A program made the translations under genes and the position numbers. Shown one piece after another: positions 12,929 to 27,300 of a stretch of DNA of 64,000 bases. Numbering within the stretch: the first letter of the stretch is position 1; each line of letters opens with the position of its first letter. The stretch is from Enchytraeus crypticus (taxonomy: Eukaryota > Annelida > Clitellata > Enchytraeida > Enchytraeidae): contig CAJHZI010000818.1 in the NCBI GenBank assembly GCA_905160935.1, forward strand, positions 1,044,501-1,108,500, in the 5' to 3' direction. The notes beneath the pieces are model-generated. The model saw only the letters and a program-made list of their open reading frames with translations. It was not told where the DNA came from and ran no database searches.

Positions 12929-13169
12929 GAATAAATCTAAAGCTTTTAGCAACCTTTAACGGCTTATAATGTTTCTTCTATTCCTTTAATTAATCAATTG
13001 TTAATGTTCAAGAAGCATATGGGTTTTGCAGTGTGTGGATTAGGTCGTGGGCGTGGAATAGAAAAGCGATTCGCTAGATTAGTCTGTTTCTAGAAGTGTG
13101 TTTTGTCGTTAATCAATTTCAATAATTTACGCCAATTTCTTTCTTACGCGTCGACCTTAAGAGCAAGCG

Positions 13170-13177
13170 TATAAATA
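13170..13177 (+). promoter_or_regulatory. Possible HMGCR TATA box
   Basis: TATAAATA about 0.9 kb upstream of the first coding exon. It is the clearest TATA match in the region. Linking it to HMGCR is inference: 13200-14066 would then be 5' UTR or include a 5' intron. No sterol response element was recognised. Confidence 0.25.
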
Positions 13178-14066
13178 AGCGTATGGATAGTAGTTAAGAC
13201 AGTTTTCTACAGTAGAGTTTATGAGATTCAGAGTACTATTTCTTCCGATACACTGCCGCTTGTATTGGTTCACAAAGCACATTATACCGTAGATGTTTAG
13301 CAAGTAAGGCACTTTGAATTAACTACTCTTGGATATTGTTATGTTACGTTGTGTTGTAGAGTTAGTTTAAGGGGAAAAGGGCGCTAACGTGGGTTTAAAT
13401 TTATAATAATTTTAAAGCTTTTGAAGCGAATATAAATTTTATAATAATATAATATAATAATATAATATAATATAATTTTATAAGAATATAGACTTCTTTG
13501 TTTCAAGCTCGACTGCGTTCGCTTATACTCAAGAACGCATGTAAACAAACTAATAACCTTTTATCGAGAGATTTAATAAGTAGAGATAATAGACTATGCT
13601 TCTTTCAGAAGTTGGCGAAATAAGTAGCATTTTTATCGTCAATTAACCTTTCCGGCCCTTGTTAAACTGAGATTTAAGGGAAGATGATGACGATCTATCG
13701 TCACTTAATCTGCGCTCTCCCCTCATAGGCATGCTATCGAGCGGGAAACTGACGTTAAACGTGGCTAACAATTTTTAAACATGTAATACGTGTACTTTAC
13801 TTGAAATGCGTTGTCATTAAAAAGGTAAGCTACTGCATTGTGTAGTAGTAAATATTAAAATTCACATGAATTCAGACACCATTAAACCGATAAAAGTTTT
13901 GATTTTTTCGATTCTATCACTACTAGAATTGCTAAATAATATAATTAACAATATTTCAGATACCTTTTCGAAATCTAGTTGAAGTATAGTTCTTCCAACT
14001 AGTTAGTAGTTTTAGTGGCGGTTGTTTTAGAGTCGACGTAACCGTTAAATATAAGAAAATTTAAAG

Positions 14067-14168
14067 ATGGGATTGGGATCGAGACAATATGAACGATCCG
14101 TCGCTCTACTACGGGATTCAGATCCCGAGGCGGAAGAGGCTGTAAGAGTTATTCGTGGATATGTCAAG
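14067..14168 (+). other. HMGCR: HMGCR exon 1: N-terminal extension
   Basis: ATG 14067 reads [20 protein letters not shown] and on to GYVK, ends at a strong donor (AAG|GTGAGG) and is in phase 0. It joins in frame to exon 2, whose first codons AVEKET precede the family's usual MLSR start. An in-frame TAA at 14052-14054 closes the frame upstream. The peptide is charged and has no signal or membrane character. Translation might instead start at 15107, making this 5' UTR. Confidence 0.6.
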
Positions 14169-17167
14169 GTGAGGCAGAGACTGTGTGCTCTGATGCAGTA
14201 ATTAATCAGTGGCCTTAGCTAAACTATTACATTATTTCGACAATGTAACAATGTAACTGACAATGAATTTTTATGTAACTTTTCTTCATTGCTTAAATAT
14301 CCTGGGGCTGATGCATACGATTATTTCGATATTCTGACGGTTATAAAACATCCCGGTTGTTTGATGTTTTATCATTTTCTCAATGGCGTGTTATTGTATG
14401 AAATCCTTATGAATTATGATTTGCACTTGCTTCAGTGCCAGTGTAAATCTTGCACTAATTGATTGATTGTTCAATTGATTGATTGTTGGTTGAATTATTG
14501 ATTTATTGTTTTATTAATTTGGTTTATATAATTGAGTGAATTATTTAAATAATTTCTATGTTTCTCAATTGATAGATAAACTGATAGACTGATTGATTGA
14601 ATGATTTATTGACTGATTTTTCATCTGAGTAGTTGATTGACTAATTGATTGATTGATTGACGGATTTATTGATTTGATTGACTGACTGGCTGATTGTGTA
14701 ATTTATTGATTGAATGATGGATAGATCGATCGGTCGATTGACTATCTGATTGGGTAACTTAATGATGGGCTGACTGACTTTTCGATTGACTGATTGATCG
14801 ATTGATTAGTTTACTGATTAATTGACTGATTGATGACTGATTAACTGACTGATGATTGAATGACTGATTGACTGATTTATCTACTAAGTGATTGGCTGAT
14901 TGATAGATTGACTGATTGAGTCATTGATTGACTGTTTGATTTTGATTAATTGATTGACTGATTAATTGACTGATTGATTAATTGATTGACTGATTGATTG
15001 ACTGATTTAACTACTAAGTGATTGACTTATTGATAGATTGACTGATTGACTGATAGATTAATTGACTGATTGATTGACTGATATGCAGGCAGTAGAGAAG
15101 GAGACGATGTTATCTCGGTACTTTTACGCACACGGCTGGTTCTGCGCCAGTAAGCCGTGGGAGATGATAATCGGCATGATGACCCTGACAGTGTGCGCTA
15201 TATCGATGAGCCTCGTGGCCTCCACTGGGCGAGTCTGTGGCTGGAACTACAAGTGCTCTGATCCCGTCGAGGTGAGTCCTCTCAGTAGTGCAAAAAGTGG
15301 CCACCCACGATACGATTTATTGTACAATTTATCTGTACAGATAAATTGTACAATAAATTGTACTATAAATTTGACCGTGTATGGGCAAAACTGACGGGAG
15401 AACTGACGAGAGAAACTGATGACCTAGTTTGCCCACACACGATACGATTTAACTGTGCAGCTAAATCTGTGCAGATAAATTGTACAATAAATTGTACAAT
15501 ATAACTGACCGTGTGTGGGCAACAACTGACGGGAAAACTTGCGAGTATCAGCTTTCGAAACTGACGGGAAAATCGTACAATTTAACTGTTCAGATATCTG
15601 AACAGTTAAATCGTATAGTGTGTGGGCCGTGTTAGTCTGTCTGTCTGTCGATCGATCCTGAATGTTTTTAATCATTCCAATAGCCAAGTATTCGATATAT
15701 CTCGCGCGTGTTTAGTTAATCAATCAATCAGTCAAGCAATCGATCCGTCTCGTGAATATTGTTTTAATCAATCAATCAGTCAAGCAGTCGATCAGTCTCG
15801 TGAATATTGTTTTAATCAATCAATCAGTCAAGCAATCTGTCAATCAGTCATTCTATCAGACTCGTTAAAATGTTGTCATTCAAGCAGGATCGCATGTTGT
15901 TTCTGGGCGTTTATAGTTATCGCTTTCTGCTGCTAAATTCTAAATGAATCAATGCGCGCTTGGTTTTGCGAATACAGCGTTAACCAATCGATCAATCAAT
16001 CAACCAATCAATCATTCAATCGTTTCATCAATCAACCACTCAGTCATGTAGGAATATAATAATTCTTTCAATACATCTATCAATCAGACCAGCACGCAGT
16101 CACACACTTAATTGCTCTATCAGTTGATTCAGTGTTGCAATGAATTAACGAATGAATCTATCAATCATTTATTGTCAACTGTCTCAATCATCTGTTACTT
16201 TAATTAGCATGCCATATTTTTACAACTAACCAATAAAATAGTATATTAATGCACAGAAAGATAAAATCGAATGTAACAACTCTACTGCTGATAAATGTGG
16301 TATGAATCTTTATTGAGTTAAATTTAATGAAGCAGATCGTGAGAGTATGTGATAAATGCAGTATCATACAAAAGTTCAATGCTGTATCATACAAAGGTCA
16401 ATGCTGTATTTTGTAGGATACACGGAGCTCAGATACAATTATTCTGACAATTATCCGCTGCTTTGCTGTTCTCTATCTTTACCTTCAGTTCAGGAAAATG
16501 AGAAAACTTGGCTCTAAGTATCTGCTTGGTTAGTTTGACTTGTAAGATCGTTGACTACCATCATTAACAATGATGGAGTGGTTGAATATAAAATAATTTG
16601 TTTTATTTATAATTATAATAGTGTCTAGTTCTTTTAACTGCCAAAGAATTTTATTGTCAAATTGTACCTATCTTCTTCGACTATTAACTTATATTTTTAT
16701 TAATTTTGGTATTAAAGGTTTCATTTTCAGATGTGAAATGTAAATTTTATTCTGCATTTAATACTTTATATTCTAAACTAGGTCACTTTTCTAATGTAAA
16801 TGTTACAGTGCATTTATTAGAAACATTGGCAATTCCAATTTTAACTTAGATCTATGCAATTGGGGCGCTTTGATTTAAATAGCTTGGACTTTACTCTTAG
16901 TAGAGCAATATGTAAGGTATTTAATTGTTTTTCCATTGCTTTTATTAATATCTTTTATTGATCGATTTATTATTATTATTTCTACAATCATGACTACCAT
17001 TCTGTTGGATTAATTAAATTTGAAACAATCTCTTGTTAGGATGAGAATGCAAGAAATCTATGAAATGTTGTAGGACTGGCAGGAGTGTTCACGATAGCAT
17101 CGAGTGTTATATTCAGTGTCGCTGTTATCAACATCATTGGAGCAGATCTCACCGGGCTTCAGTTAGT

Positions 17168-17212
<45 letters not shown>

Positions 17213-17319
17213 ATCTCTCTCTCTCTGTCTCTTTCTCTCTATCTCTCTCTCACTCTCCCTCACTCTCCCTCACTCTCCCTCACTCTCCCTCACTCTCAGT
17301 CTTTCTCTGTCTCTCTCTG

Positions 17320-17354
<35 letters not shown>

Positions 17355-18046
17355 ATCTCTATCTCTCTATATCTTTCACTCTCTCTCTCACTCTTTCTCT
17401 CTTCCTCGCTATCTCTTTCTCTTTCTAGTGCTCTGCCAAGTAGCGAGTCAGCAATAATTATTTACTATTGTTCATTATTCATAATTGATTATAAATATTC
17501 GTACTCACGCGCACCTTTCGGATAACTCTTTGTATCTGGTTAATTCTAATTAAACATCAGCAGTAAATCGGGCATTAAATAAAGTAAATAAAATAAATAA
17601 AATAAAATACAAAAAAAATATATAAAAAATAAAAAAGATATAAAATAAATAAATAAATAAAATAAAATAGCAGTAAATAAAGTCTAATCCTAGGCAAATA
17701 AATAGGTCTATTAAATATGACTATTTATGTTGTAATTGATATTATGTATTGCATATATTATATATTATGGTATGATTTTCCCGTGTTGTGTACGGGACGC
17801 TTAAGGATAGACAAGCCGTTAACTGCACGTGCCGTAGGAGGCTACAAAGCAAAAACTGAAGAATATAATGGAAAACCACCTCAGAAGCCATATTATTTCT
17901 CAACCTCTGGGCTACATAAGGTTTGGGCAAGGCATAGCCTTTTGTGAAGAGATTAACCTGTTGATCTAGGGAGTGCTGTATATGGAACGTGAAAAGCAGC
18001 ATGTGAGTATGAATATGTACCTTGGACCTGCCACTCGGAAGACCAC

Positions 18047-18089
<43 letters not shown>

Positions 18090-21000
18090 GGAGAGAGAGA
18101 GAGACAGACAGAGTGAGAGAAATTATATTAATTAGAATTAATAATTATTAGGGTTAGTGCTGCAACAGTGACTTAAACTGACTTTACATAATTGTGTGCT
18201 GTAAACAATTCACTGTTTTTGCTTGAAGAGCCTGCTAGGCTGAATTAAGATTATGATGCATACAAGAATCTCTTAATTAACTAATTAATTAATTGCATTG
18301 TTTTATTATTGTTATAGCGAGGCCCTACCATTCTTTCTGTTACTCGTTGATCTTTCCAAAGCTTGCACCTTGGCCAAGTACGCCTTCAGTGCTGCTAATG
18401 AGGTAAGCCTTATAGACACTGTATTAAATGTAATCAAAATCCAATATCATACATGTAAATATAAAGAATGCTAAAATATTAACCGTATTATTTTACTGTC
18501 ATTGAATATACCTTAATGGATGCAATATTATCGATGCATTTTATTGTGATCTATACCACCATTCTATATGAAGGCGTATTTTGTTTTGTTGTAATTTATA
18601 AACAGTATACATGTATATTACATTGTAAAGACTTTTACATTGTATCGTACATGAAAGCTTTACTGTAATGTAATAATAAACTCTTCCTTTTATTTCCATA
18701 ATCAATCTGACAAACCGCAGACTGTAACATTATGACAGATAACGTAGCAATGCATCAGATACAGGCAGAAATTCAACACAAAATCAAAAATACAAGATTG
18801 AAAATAATAAGATAACAATAAAAAATATTGACCAAGGCAAACTTATCCTACTTAATGTTGCCTATATGTTTACATTGTATGATACGGGAACGCTTTAATG
18901 TAATGTCATGTTGCCTATATGCTAGGACGATGTGGTAAACTACATTGCCATTGGGATGTCGAAGCTGGGCCCTCAGTTGACACTGGACGCCATTGTACAG
19001 ACCCTGGTGATAGGAGTGGGCACTCTGTCAGGCATCAGGACGCTAGAGACCATGTGCTGCTTTGGATGCCTCTCCGTCATTGCCAACTACCTAGCGTTCA
19101 TAACCTTCTACCCCGCCTGTCTGGCTCTCATTCTAGAGGTTCTTCTTATTAATCTTTCCTTTTATTAGTAGCCTGCATTGATTGTGACTAATCAGTAGTT
19201 TACGCAACTGTTGAGATTTAAACACTTGATTATCTCACTAGTAAATATGACCGTTAAGATTATACATGAAAAAATAATATGAGCAAAATTTAACGTGTGT
19301 TTCTGTACGCCACTATATCAATAATCCTGCAATAGAGGACCCGGTTGGGATTTGCTTTACAAAGGAATACTACGATACAAGATGGAAGATTTAAAACTCT
19401 ATGCTTGAACTTGGCATATAAAAGTTCATATGGGTCTGTATCTCTTTATACGTTACAGCAACATCTGTGGCGTTTCCTAAGGGTTAATTATATCCGTGTG
19501 GTGACATTTAATTGTTGATAGAGTTTTCTTGAATGTAATATTCTATTGTATTCTACACCAGTCTGTGCCGGATTTTACATAATGTACTTTGAATACTTTG
19601 TTTTGTCTGTGTACATAAGAGGTTGAACATGGATGTTGAACTAGTGTATTTCTGTAAAACACAATTAAAAGAACAAAATAAAATGATAGTATGTTATATC
19701 TCTATTTAATATACCACTAGTTAAGATATCCTTATCTAATATATCCTTAGTAATATCCTTATCTGAGGATGGCAACGGGAAACCACCTCAGAAGCCATAC
19801 TTTTCCCAAGCTATAGGCTACATAAGGTATGAGTAAGGCATAGACTTTGCGAAGGGATTAACTTGTTGATCTAAGGAGTGCTCTTATGGAGCGAGAAAAT
19901 TGAGTTTAAATATGTACCTTGAACCTGCCACTAGGCAGTGCACTGAAGAAGAAGACGTAGATACCTAGTAAATATATCCATATTTAATATATCCCTAGTT
20001 AATATATTGCTAGTTTAACTGGGAACCAAGGGAAGATGAAGATGATGATGATAGCCTGTAATATCTCACTGTTATTTTTGTTGGCATGGCCGACGTTAGC
20101 ACTTGTGTTTTCGCCAATGATGCAGGTAACCAGAGGCAACAGGGCGCTGATGCAGCTCAAGTTGTTGGCTAAAGTCTGGCAGGAAGAGGAAGCCAACGAG
20201 AAACCCAATCCTGTCGCTCAGAGGGTCAAGGTTATCATGGTTAGTACGTCGAGGTCATTGTATTGATGAGGTCAAGGTCATTCTGTGAAATATGTCAAAG
20301 TCATAATTATTATTATTATTATTAACAACGATAACTGATATAGCAGTGTCATGGCCGAACTCGGTCTTCGAGACTACTTTACAGAAAGAGTTAAATAATA
20401 ATAGTAGGCTATATAATAATTATTTTAAAATTAATATCTAAACTAGTAAAAAATGTCTACAAATAAAGATAATAAAATTAAGTTATAAGATAGGACTTAT
20501 AACGATACATAATTATAAAGTTCCTCTGATATGTAATTTAAATTTCATTGCTATTATTTGTAATGCTTTTTTCTATTTTAATATCCTGTATCTATTTTAA
20601 GTGTGTTTTTAGGTCATTTTTGTCTTTTTGTAGTAAAAAAATTTAAACACATATTATAGTTAAACGACCATCTGTGATGATATAAGCCACTTTTAGTCCA
20701 ATCCAAATATTTAACCATTAGGCAGTTTAGTCAATTGTCTACTTTACCAGTTAAGTGAATCTCTGAGATTTTGCTCTCAGATCAGTTCTACCGAGAGTTG
20801 ATCCCAGAATCTCTGGATTAATTATTTACACTGAGCTACTTAGACTTTTAAATATCTGCATATAAAAATATACAAATATGCGTGTATGTATTAGTCTGAT
20901 GATATGGTATGCAACAGAGAGGAGTGGAAATGGTGTAATCATATCCCGACCGTAGTTAAACTAGGATTCATGGGAAGATGATGATGACATGTATATATTA

Positions 21001-24000
21001 ATCATCCACTAACATAAAATAAATTTGTTTGTTTTATTTTCACTATTGCTTTATTCTTGAATTATTCTCTAAATTCAATCTTTTTATGTATTTTGATGCT
21101 ACTGTTGCAGTCGGCTGGGCTGGTATTTGTTCACCTACACAGTCGCCTGTTTGTCGCGCCACTGGAGGGCGCAGGTTCGAGTTTGAGGGCGAGAGAGAGT
21201 GGCAATACTACCCCGGACGTGACGTCACCAGATGTTCTGCTCGGGTCACAAGTGCTCATGCCTGAAGTCACTCTCTGGTGGTTCTATCTGAACAAGTACG
21301 TATCATCTCAATGAACGTCTCAATAGCGTAGAGGGAACGTCATGAAGTTTTAAATAACAGATCCTGAGGTAAGTTGAACCCTCGTGGGTTCGAATCCCAG
21401 CCGCGCTGATCTGAAAGTAAAATTTCGGATATTCACTGACTGGTTACACAGAAAATGGTCAAAATTGCGTAACGGTTTAAACATGTGGTATTAAAAAGTG
21501 ATAGATGTCAACATAGTTGATCATTTCACTATAATGCGTGTTATTATTATTATTATCATCTTATGTTATCTTTAAAGGTTTTCAGTCGGATGGCCAAACC
21601 TCAGGAAACCGTAATAACGCTTCTTTAAAGATTTGTTGTGTTAAAACATTCAAGCAAGTTTGACTTGTGATCTGGCTGATGTATCTCTATTCCAGTAATT
21701 TCATGCAGTATATATTACTAGGTTGCTGTGTCAATCTGTCTTTTTAGTTTAATAAAAATGTGCATAATCTTACTGGATGGATTTCTGCTAATCGGTTTTG
21801 ATTTGGTTCCGTATTGCTCTATGTTGTCATGGACAACAGTAGCACTCTAATCGTATTGTTGTTGTTGTTATTGTTTTTTGGTGGATAATTAATTGAAGTT
21901 GCTCCTCTACAGTATGTTTTTATTTAATTTTTTATTTACATTTATATTTGTATTTAATTTATATTTAATCTCTCTTTCCGCTCTCAGCAGTTGGGCCAAA
22001 ACTTCTTCTTTATCTTCTGTGACACTGGCTGAGCTGTTTATGTCGTATGTGTATTTTAGTAGAATTGTATTTTATTAGTATGGTGAATAAAATCTTTAGT
22101 AGCTTAATACTAACCTTGTTATGCAATTGTATTGTATACGTAGTATTTTATCTAATTCTGTACTTTTCGTTTCTCAATGCTAGTTTGGTTGTAAAAGAGT
22201 CATTTAGCGCCTTCTATAAAGCAAACAAGCATGTAATTATCTGCATTTTGCTCTTTAGTGTTTTGTCACATGTAGATCCAAGATAGATAGTCCTAGTCTG
22301 TCTATTTTCATACTTACTCAAGCGCACTCTATCGCTCATTATGCTTATCCATCAAAAGTGACAATGACTACTGATCTTAGTCTTTGGCTGGATAAGACTT
22401 TTAGCCCTGGATCTTCTATGTGATAGAAAACTAGAGTTATAGAGTTTTCACTAAATGCATTCTTGGATCATTTAATATAAGATTAGAAACTTTAAACGTG
22501 TTTAACAACGCGGTACATAACTGAGCGTGTAGATTTCTGCATCTTTATGTTTTAGGTTGTTAGGTTGTTAAAGGTTGTTATAGCTTATTAAATTAAAGTG
22601 GAAGCCATTGGACTTGTTTGACCCGGTCGTGTTTATCTATTTGTAGGATAACGTCTATCAGCATCGACTATGTTCTTACTCTGGTTCTTGCCACTCTACT
22701 CTCTATCAAGTATGTGTTCTTGGACGAGGACGTGTCCAGCGCTCGTTTGACACTTCAGAACTTCAGCGATGATGACCACGAGAGACAGCAGCGGCAAGTG
22801 AACAGCGATGTGGCGCAGCAACAAAAACAACAGTCAGAGCAACTAAATCATACTGATGCTTCTACTATAGGTAGTTCATAATGTGTAGTATTTACTTTAA
22901 CGTCTGTACTTAATGTATTTTAATTAATCGTTGAGCGCCTAAGCTCCAGAAATTGCTACAAAAATGTAAACGAATGGAAAAGTCTCAAATAGGGGACTGA
23001 CTGATGATATCATGTAGAACAGAGGATTTGAGATAGTCTATGCGTATCCCTACCCTAGTTAAACTGCGATTCAAAGGAAGATGATGATAATGATGAAGAT
23101 GATGAAGATGATGACGAATTAATCTTTACTATATAATGATTAATTAAAATATCTAATCTAGAAGATTAGATTCTGACGTGATAATTAAGTTACTTGCAAC
23201 TGAAAAGTGTGCACATTGAATTTGCTAGTTACTTGTTTAGTGAAAACTTCAGAATGATTCCGCCTAGTGCATCAACATAACTAACTCATCTGCTGTAAGC
23301 GACTGTAGACCAGAGTTCATTTTCAGAATAAAGAAATACAATAATCAAAATTAACAAAAAATTTAAAGAGAGGTAGACCACAACTGAGATGGGATGCGGT
23401 GATAAGAGAGATATGAAAAATATTGGACTGACTGTTAATATGGTTTGGGACAGAGATTAGTAGAGAATGTCTATTCGTATCCTGACCCTATCCAAACTGG
23501 GATTCAATGAAAGATGATGATGATGATGATGAATAATTAAAATTAGCATTGATTTATTAATACGCTTATCTTAGGTGAGCTGGTGGAAGACTCTACCACG
23601 ACGCCACCTGGTGATTCAGTCGCCACTAACTCATCCGCTGCCAGCTCTCGTAGACCCAGCCCTGTGCCTCTGTCGATGTTTGTGGTGGGTGACAGCAGTG
23701 AAGATGAAGAGGACGCTAAGAACGTGGAGAGGGTGTCGGTGGAGACTCAGACGGAGGATTTGACGAGTCCTCGAGGATCGGTGGACCTGTCCTGTCTCCG
23801 CGAGGTCAACGAGTGCATCGACATTCTCAAATCTAACGTAAGTGGCTGCACATTTTCATTCAAAATTCAGTAAAGTAGCAGACAGCTTTATCTCTTACAA
23901 AGGTTAGCAACAACAATAACAACAATAGCAACAGCAGCAACAACATGAAAAATACTTCTTGAATCTCTTAGTTGAATTCTTACAGAATTATCTGTGTTAG

Positions 24001-24263
24001 GGTGCCTGTTGATGTAATTCACATGATTACAAGTTTAACAGGCACTAAAGTAATATTTGAATGCTTTAATTACAAGAAATATGTATTATTTGTTATAGTA
24101 TTATTATAGTCATGTTATGTAAGATAAAACGGGAGATAGAGAAGAGTGGAGGCGTTGTATACCATGGACCTGCCAGTGGGCAGTGCACTGAGATTGACAG
24201 AGAGAGACTGTATATAGTCGTTGTCGGAGAGTTCTAATATGTACTCTGCCTGCCTTCACTCTA

Positions 24264-24316
<53 letters not shown>

Positions 24317-27300
24317 CATGTATATATATTTATATATATAGATATATATATATATATATATAATAGATTTTTCGATTCCATATATTTAGCATCCCATTAG
24401 GAATTAGATACAAATCCGTATGGAATGAGTGGACCTTAGAATAGATTAACCGAATGTATATTTTATCCGGATTTTGATAGCAGATTAAAGCCTCAACATA
24501 TTATTTTACTAAATAATGAAATGGAATAATCAGATTATCTGAATTGTTTACTTGACAGCTAAAACTGTTAATTGATTAGCCGGTTAGCTGATTGATTGAT
24601 ATGACTGATTGATTGATTGATGTTTCAGGTAGGAGCGAATGGTTTGAGTGATGCAGAGTTACTTCAGCTAGTCTCTCATAAGCACATACCTCCCTATAAA
24701 CTCGAGTCTGTTGTAGGTGACCATGAGAGAGGAGTGGGCATAAGGTTGGATAAACTTTAAAGTTTTTATACTGATTAACTATTATATTTCGATGCTATTT
24801 TCTTTCGTTTATGTAGTGCCAATGTTATTCATAAACGAACAATAGACAGCTTTTGATGGTTTAAGTCATAAATTCTAATGCTGTTGAATTTGTCTTAAAC
24901 TCGTACACAGTTGAACTTCAAAGCCTAAATTCTTGCACTATCCATATTGATTCATCTTCATTTTCTCTTGAATCTAGGTTTATCTAGGGTCGGGTTTAGA
25001 CAATTTTATAGCAATTTCTGGAGCCTAGACTTTCTAGTTTTTCTAGAATTTCCTATTTCTAGGCGCTCACCGATCGAATGTCCTTCCTGACGTTGGTTTG
25101 GATCTTAGTATTTTGTCGCCTTTTATGACATGTGCAGTCCACGGTTGGTCTATTCTTCAGCAACCCGTACACAACACGGATAGACTGTCCATGTTGATTG
25201 AATCTTTAAAATTAAGGGCACTTACTGATGATCGAACGTTACTGCGAGATTTAATTATTGTAACAAACGCTTTTCTCCAAATTGTCATTCAATTTGTTGT
25301 TCTGTGTGCTTATACTAGCTTTTAGATTGTCAAGTGAAAGCCCGAGTCAGAGCAGGTTTTTCATGGTGATATTGCATCTGATAATTTAATTGTGATGACG
25401 TTGTTCTGTACATTTTGATTCAGTTGCAAATAAATGATCATGGTTCTCTCTGTTTCACTCTGTTGAGGAAATGGTTGTCTTTGTTTTACAGGAGGCAGTT
25501 GGTCGCGAATTCTCTCGCCAATAGACATGTGCTTGAAAATCTTCCGTATACCAACTATGACTATAAATACGTAAGTATTGATTGTATGAATTGTGATTAG
25601 ACTATAGTTGTGTACTTTGTTTAAGTTCAATAACTATAATTATATTACTTTCTCTACTATTGCTCTTCCTTGTATGGATAGTTTATAGTATTGATAGAAT
25701 ATATTATTATGTAACTAATGAACCAACAATTTCATTTTAAATGTGTCACACAGCGATTGCAGATTAAATTAAATTAACCAAATAAATAAATAAACGACTT
25801 CTTAACTTATTGTAATCAAATTTAAAAACAATATGTATTCATCAGCATCAGCTTCAATGACGCCTGTTATGTTTGTCTCATTATGTACTTTACTTGATTT
25901 TGTATTCGTAATTGTGCCAAGTGTAGAGTTGCTTTTTACTCTATTCTTCATTAAGCATTATGTTGTGATATGTAACCTATAAACATTATTATGGGATTCA
26001 AGGTAAGATGATGATGATGCTTAATTATTATACAGTCTTATTATACAGTCTGTGGTCTATTTTTAACTGGTAGGTTGATGGAGCTTGCTGCGAGAACGTG
26101 ATTGGTTACATGCCGGTACCAGTGGGCGTGGCCGGACCTCTCCTATTGGACGGCAAACAGTACACTGTTCCCATGGCAACCACTGAGGGCTGCCTGGTAG
26201 CGAGCACTAACAGAGGCTGCAGGGCTCTATCGGTATGTGGCTCATGCATAGCTTGGCATGACAAACTATAGCTTAACATTTCATAGCGTACGATAAGATA
26301 ACATAGAGTAGGATAATATGATATAAAATATATCATATATCATACCCGCTTGCCTTGGATCTTGGACTTGCACTGTTTTGATCATACTTTCTCATGTGGT
26401 CTCTGTGTACTCAGTCGTCATTGTGTGGTGCTTTGGCGTCTGTTTGTGTAGAGTCTGTAAGAGACGTCCGTAACATTGCCTTATGGCGAGGAACCGGACG
26501 TTAAATCCATATTGATTTATTGATTGATTGATATCATAACATAGGATAACATAACATAGCCTAACATCTCTTTTTCTCTCTCTCTCTCCTAGTGCGCTGC
26601 CTATTGGCAGGTCCTTGTAATATAAACTGGCAGGTCCATGATATAGCCAACATAAGATAGCTATTTTAAGTATCGCCCAGATTTTGGTTTTATTTGCTAT
26701 TTTGCTGATGATTTGGTGATAGTCGGAGACACTTAACTAGTGTATTATTAATTAAAACAAATCGTTTATTAATTATATTATTAATTAAAAATTAATTATT
26801 ATATTAAATTAATTTTAAATTAATTAATATTACATGAAATTAAGTATTGAATTAGATATGAATTAAATATCATTATCATCATCATCTTCCCTTAAATCCC
26901 AGTTTAATCAGGGTCGGGATACGAATAGACAATATCCATTCGTGATGTATGTATATGAATATGAATTAAATATCAAGTATTATTAATTAAAACAGTAATA
27001 TTAATTAAAACAATATGTAGTTATTAATTAAACCAGTCGTCCTCAATGTGAACTGCTGTAGAGTTGTGGTGGGGTTACGACGACGGTGTATCGGGACGGA
27101 ATGACGAGGGCGCCAGTGGTGAGGTTTACCACGGCTCAGCGCGCCAGTGAGGTCCACCGGTGGCTCGAGGACAGGGATAACTACGACCTCGTGGCTGAGG
27201 CCTTCGACAGTACGAGCAGGTAGCTTATTACACTTTTGTGCACACACTGGGCGTACCCACGCATGGGGAGAACTGCGTCCTTTTGTTTACGCTTACGTCA

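Larger units (their letters stand above)
15089..22870 (+). other. HMGCR: HMGCR membrane (sterol-sensing) domain exons 2-9
   Basis: Residues about 41 to 420 align almost without gaps to human at first. Human K89 corresponds to residue 129 (LGSKYLLG) and human K248 to about residue 296 (PNPVAQRVK), the two lysines known in mammals to receive ubiquitin during sterol-driven degradation. The Insig-binding tetrapeptide YIYF of mammals is YLYL here (115-118). Hydrophobic spans include [59 protein letters not shown] and [16 protein letters not shown]. Confidence 0.9.

Noticed and set aside
17060-17525. Ser/Leu-rich ORFs of 122 and 146 codons
   Set aside because: Translations of the (CT)n array after HMGCR exon 4; only their first part overlaps a real exon.
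21385-21400. Clean B-box (GGTTCGAATCC) as a tRNA gene
   Set aside because: No foldable acceptor stem; it sits in a SINE found several times in the window.
23575-23763. 62-codon Trp/Arg-rich ORF
   Set aside because: Wrong-frame reading of HMGCR exon 10.
26106-26336. 76-codon minus ORF
   Set aside because: Antisense shadow of HMGCR exon 13.
27005-27247. 80-codon minus ORF
   Set aside because: Antisense shadow of HMGCR exon 14.
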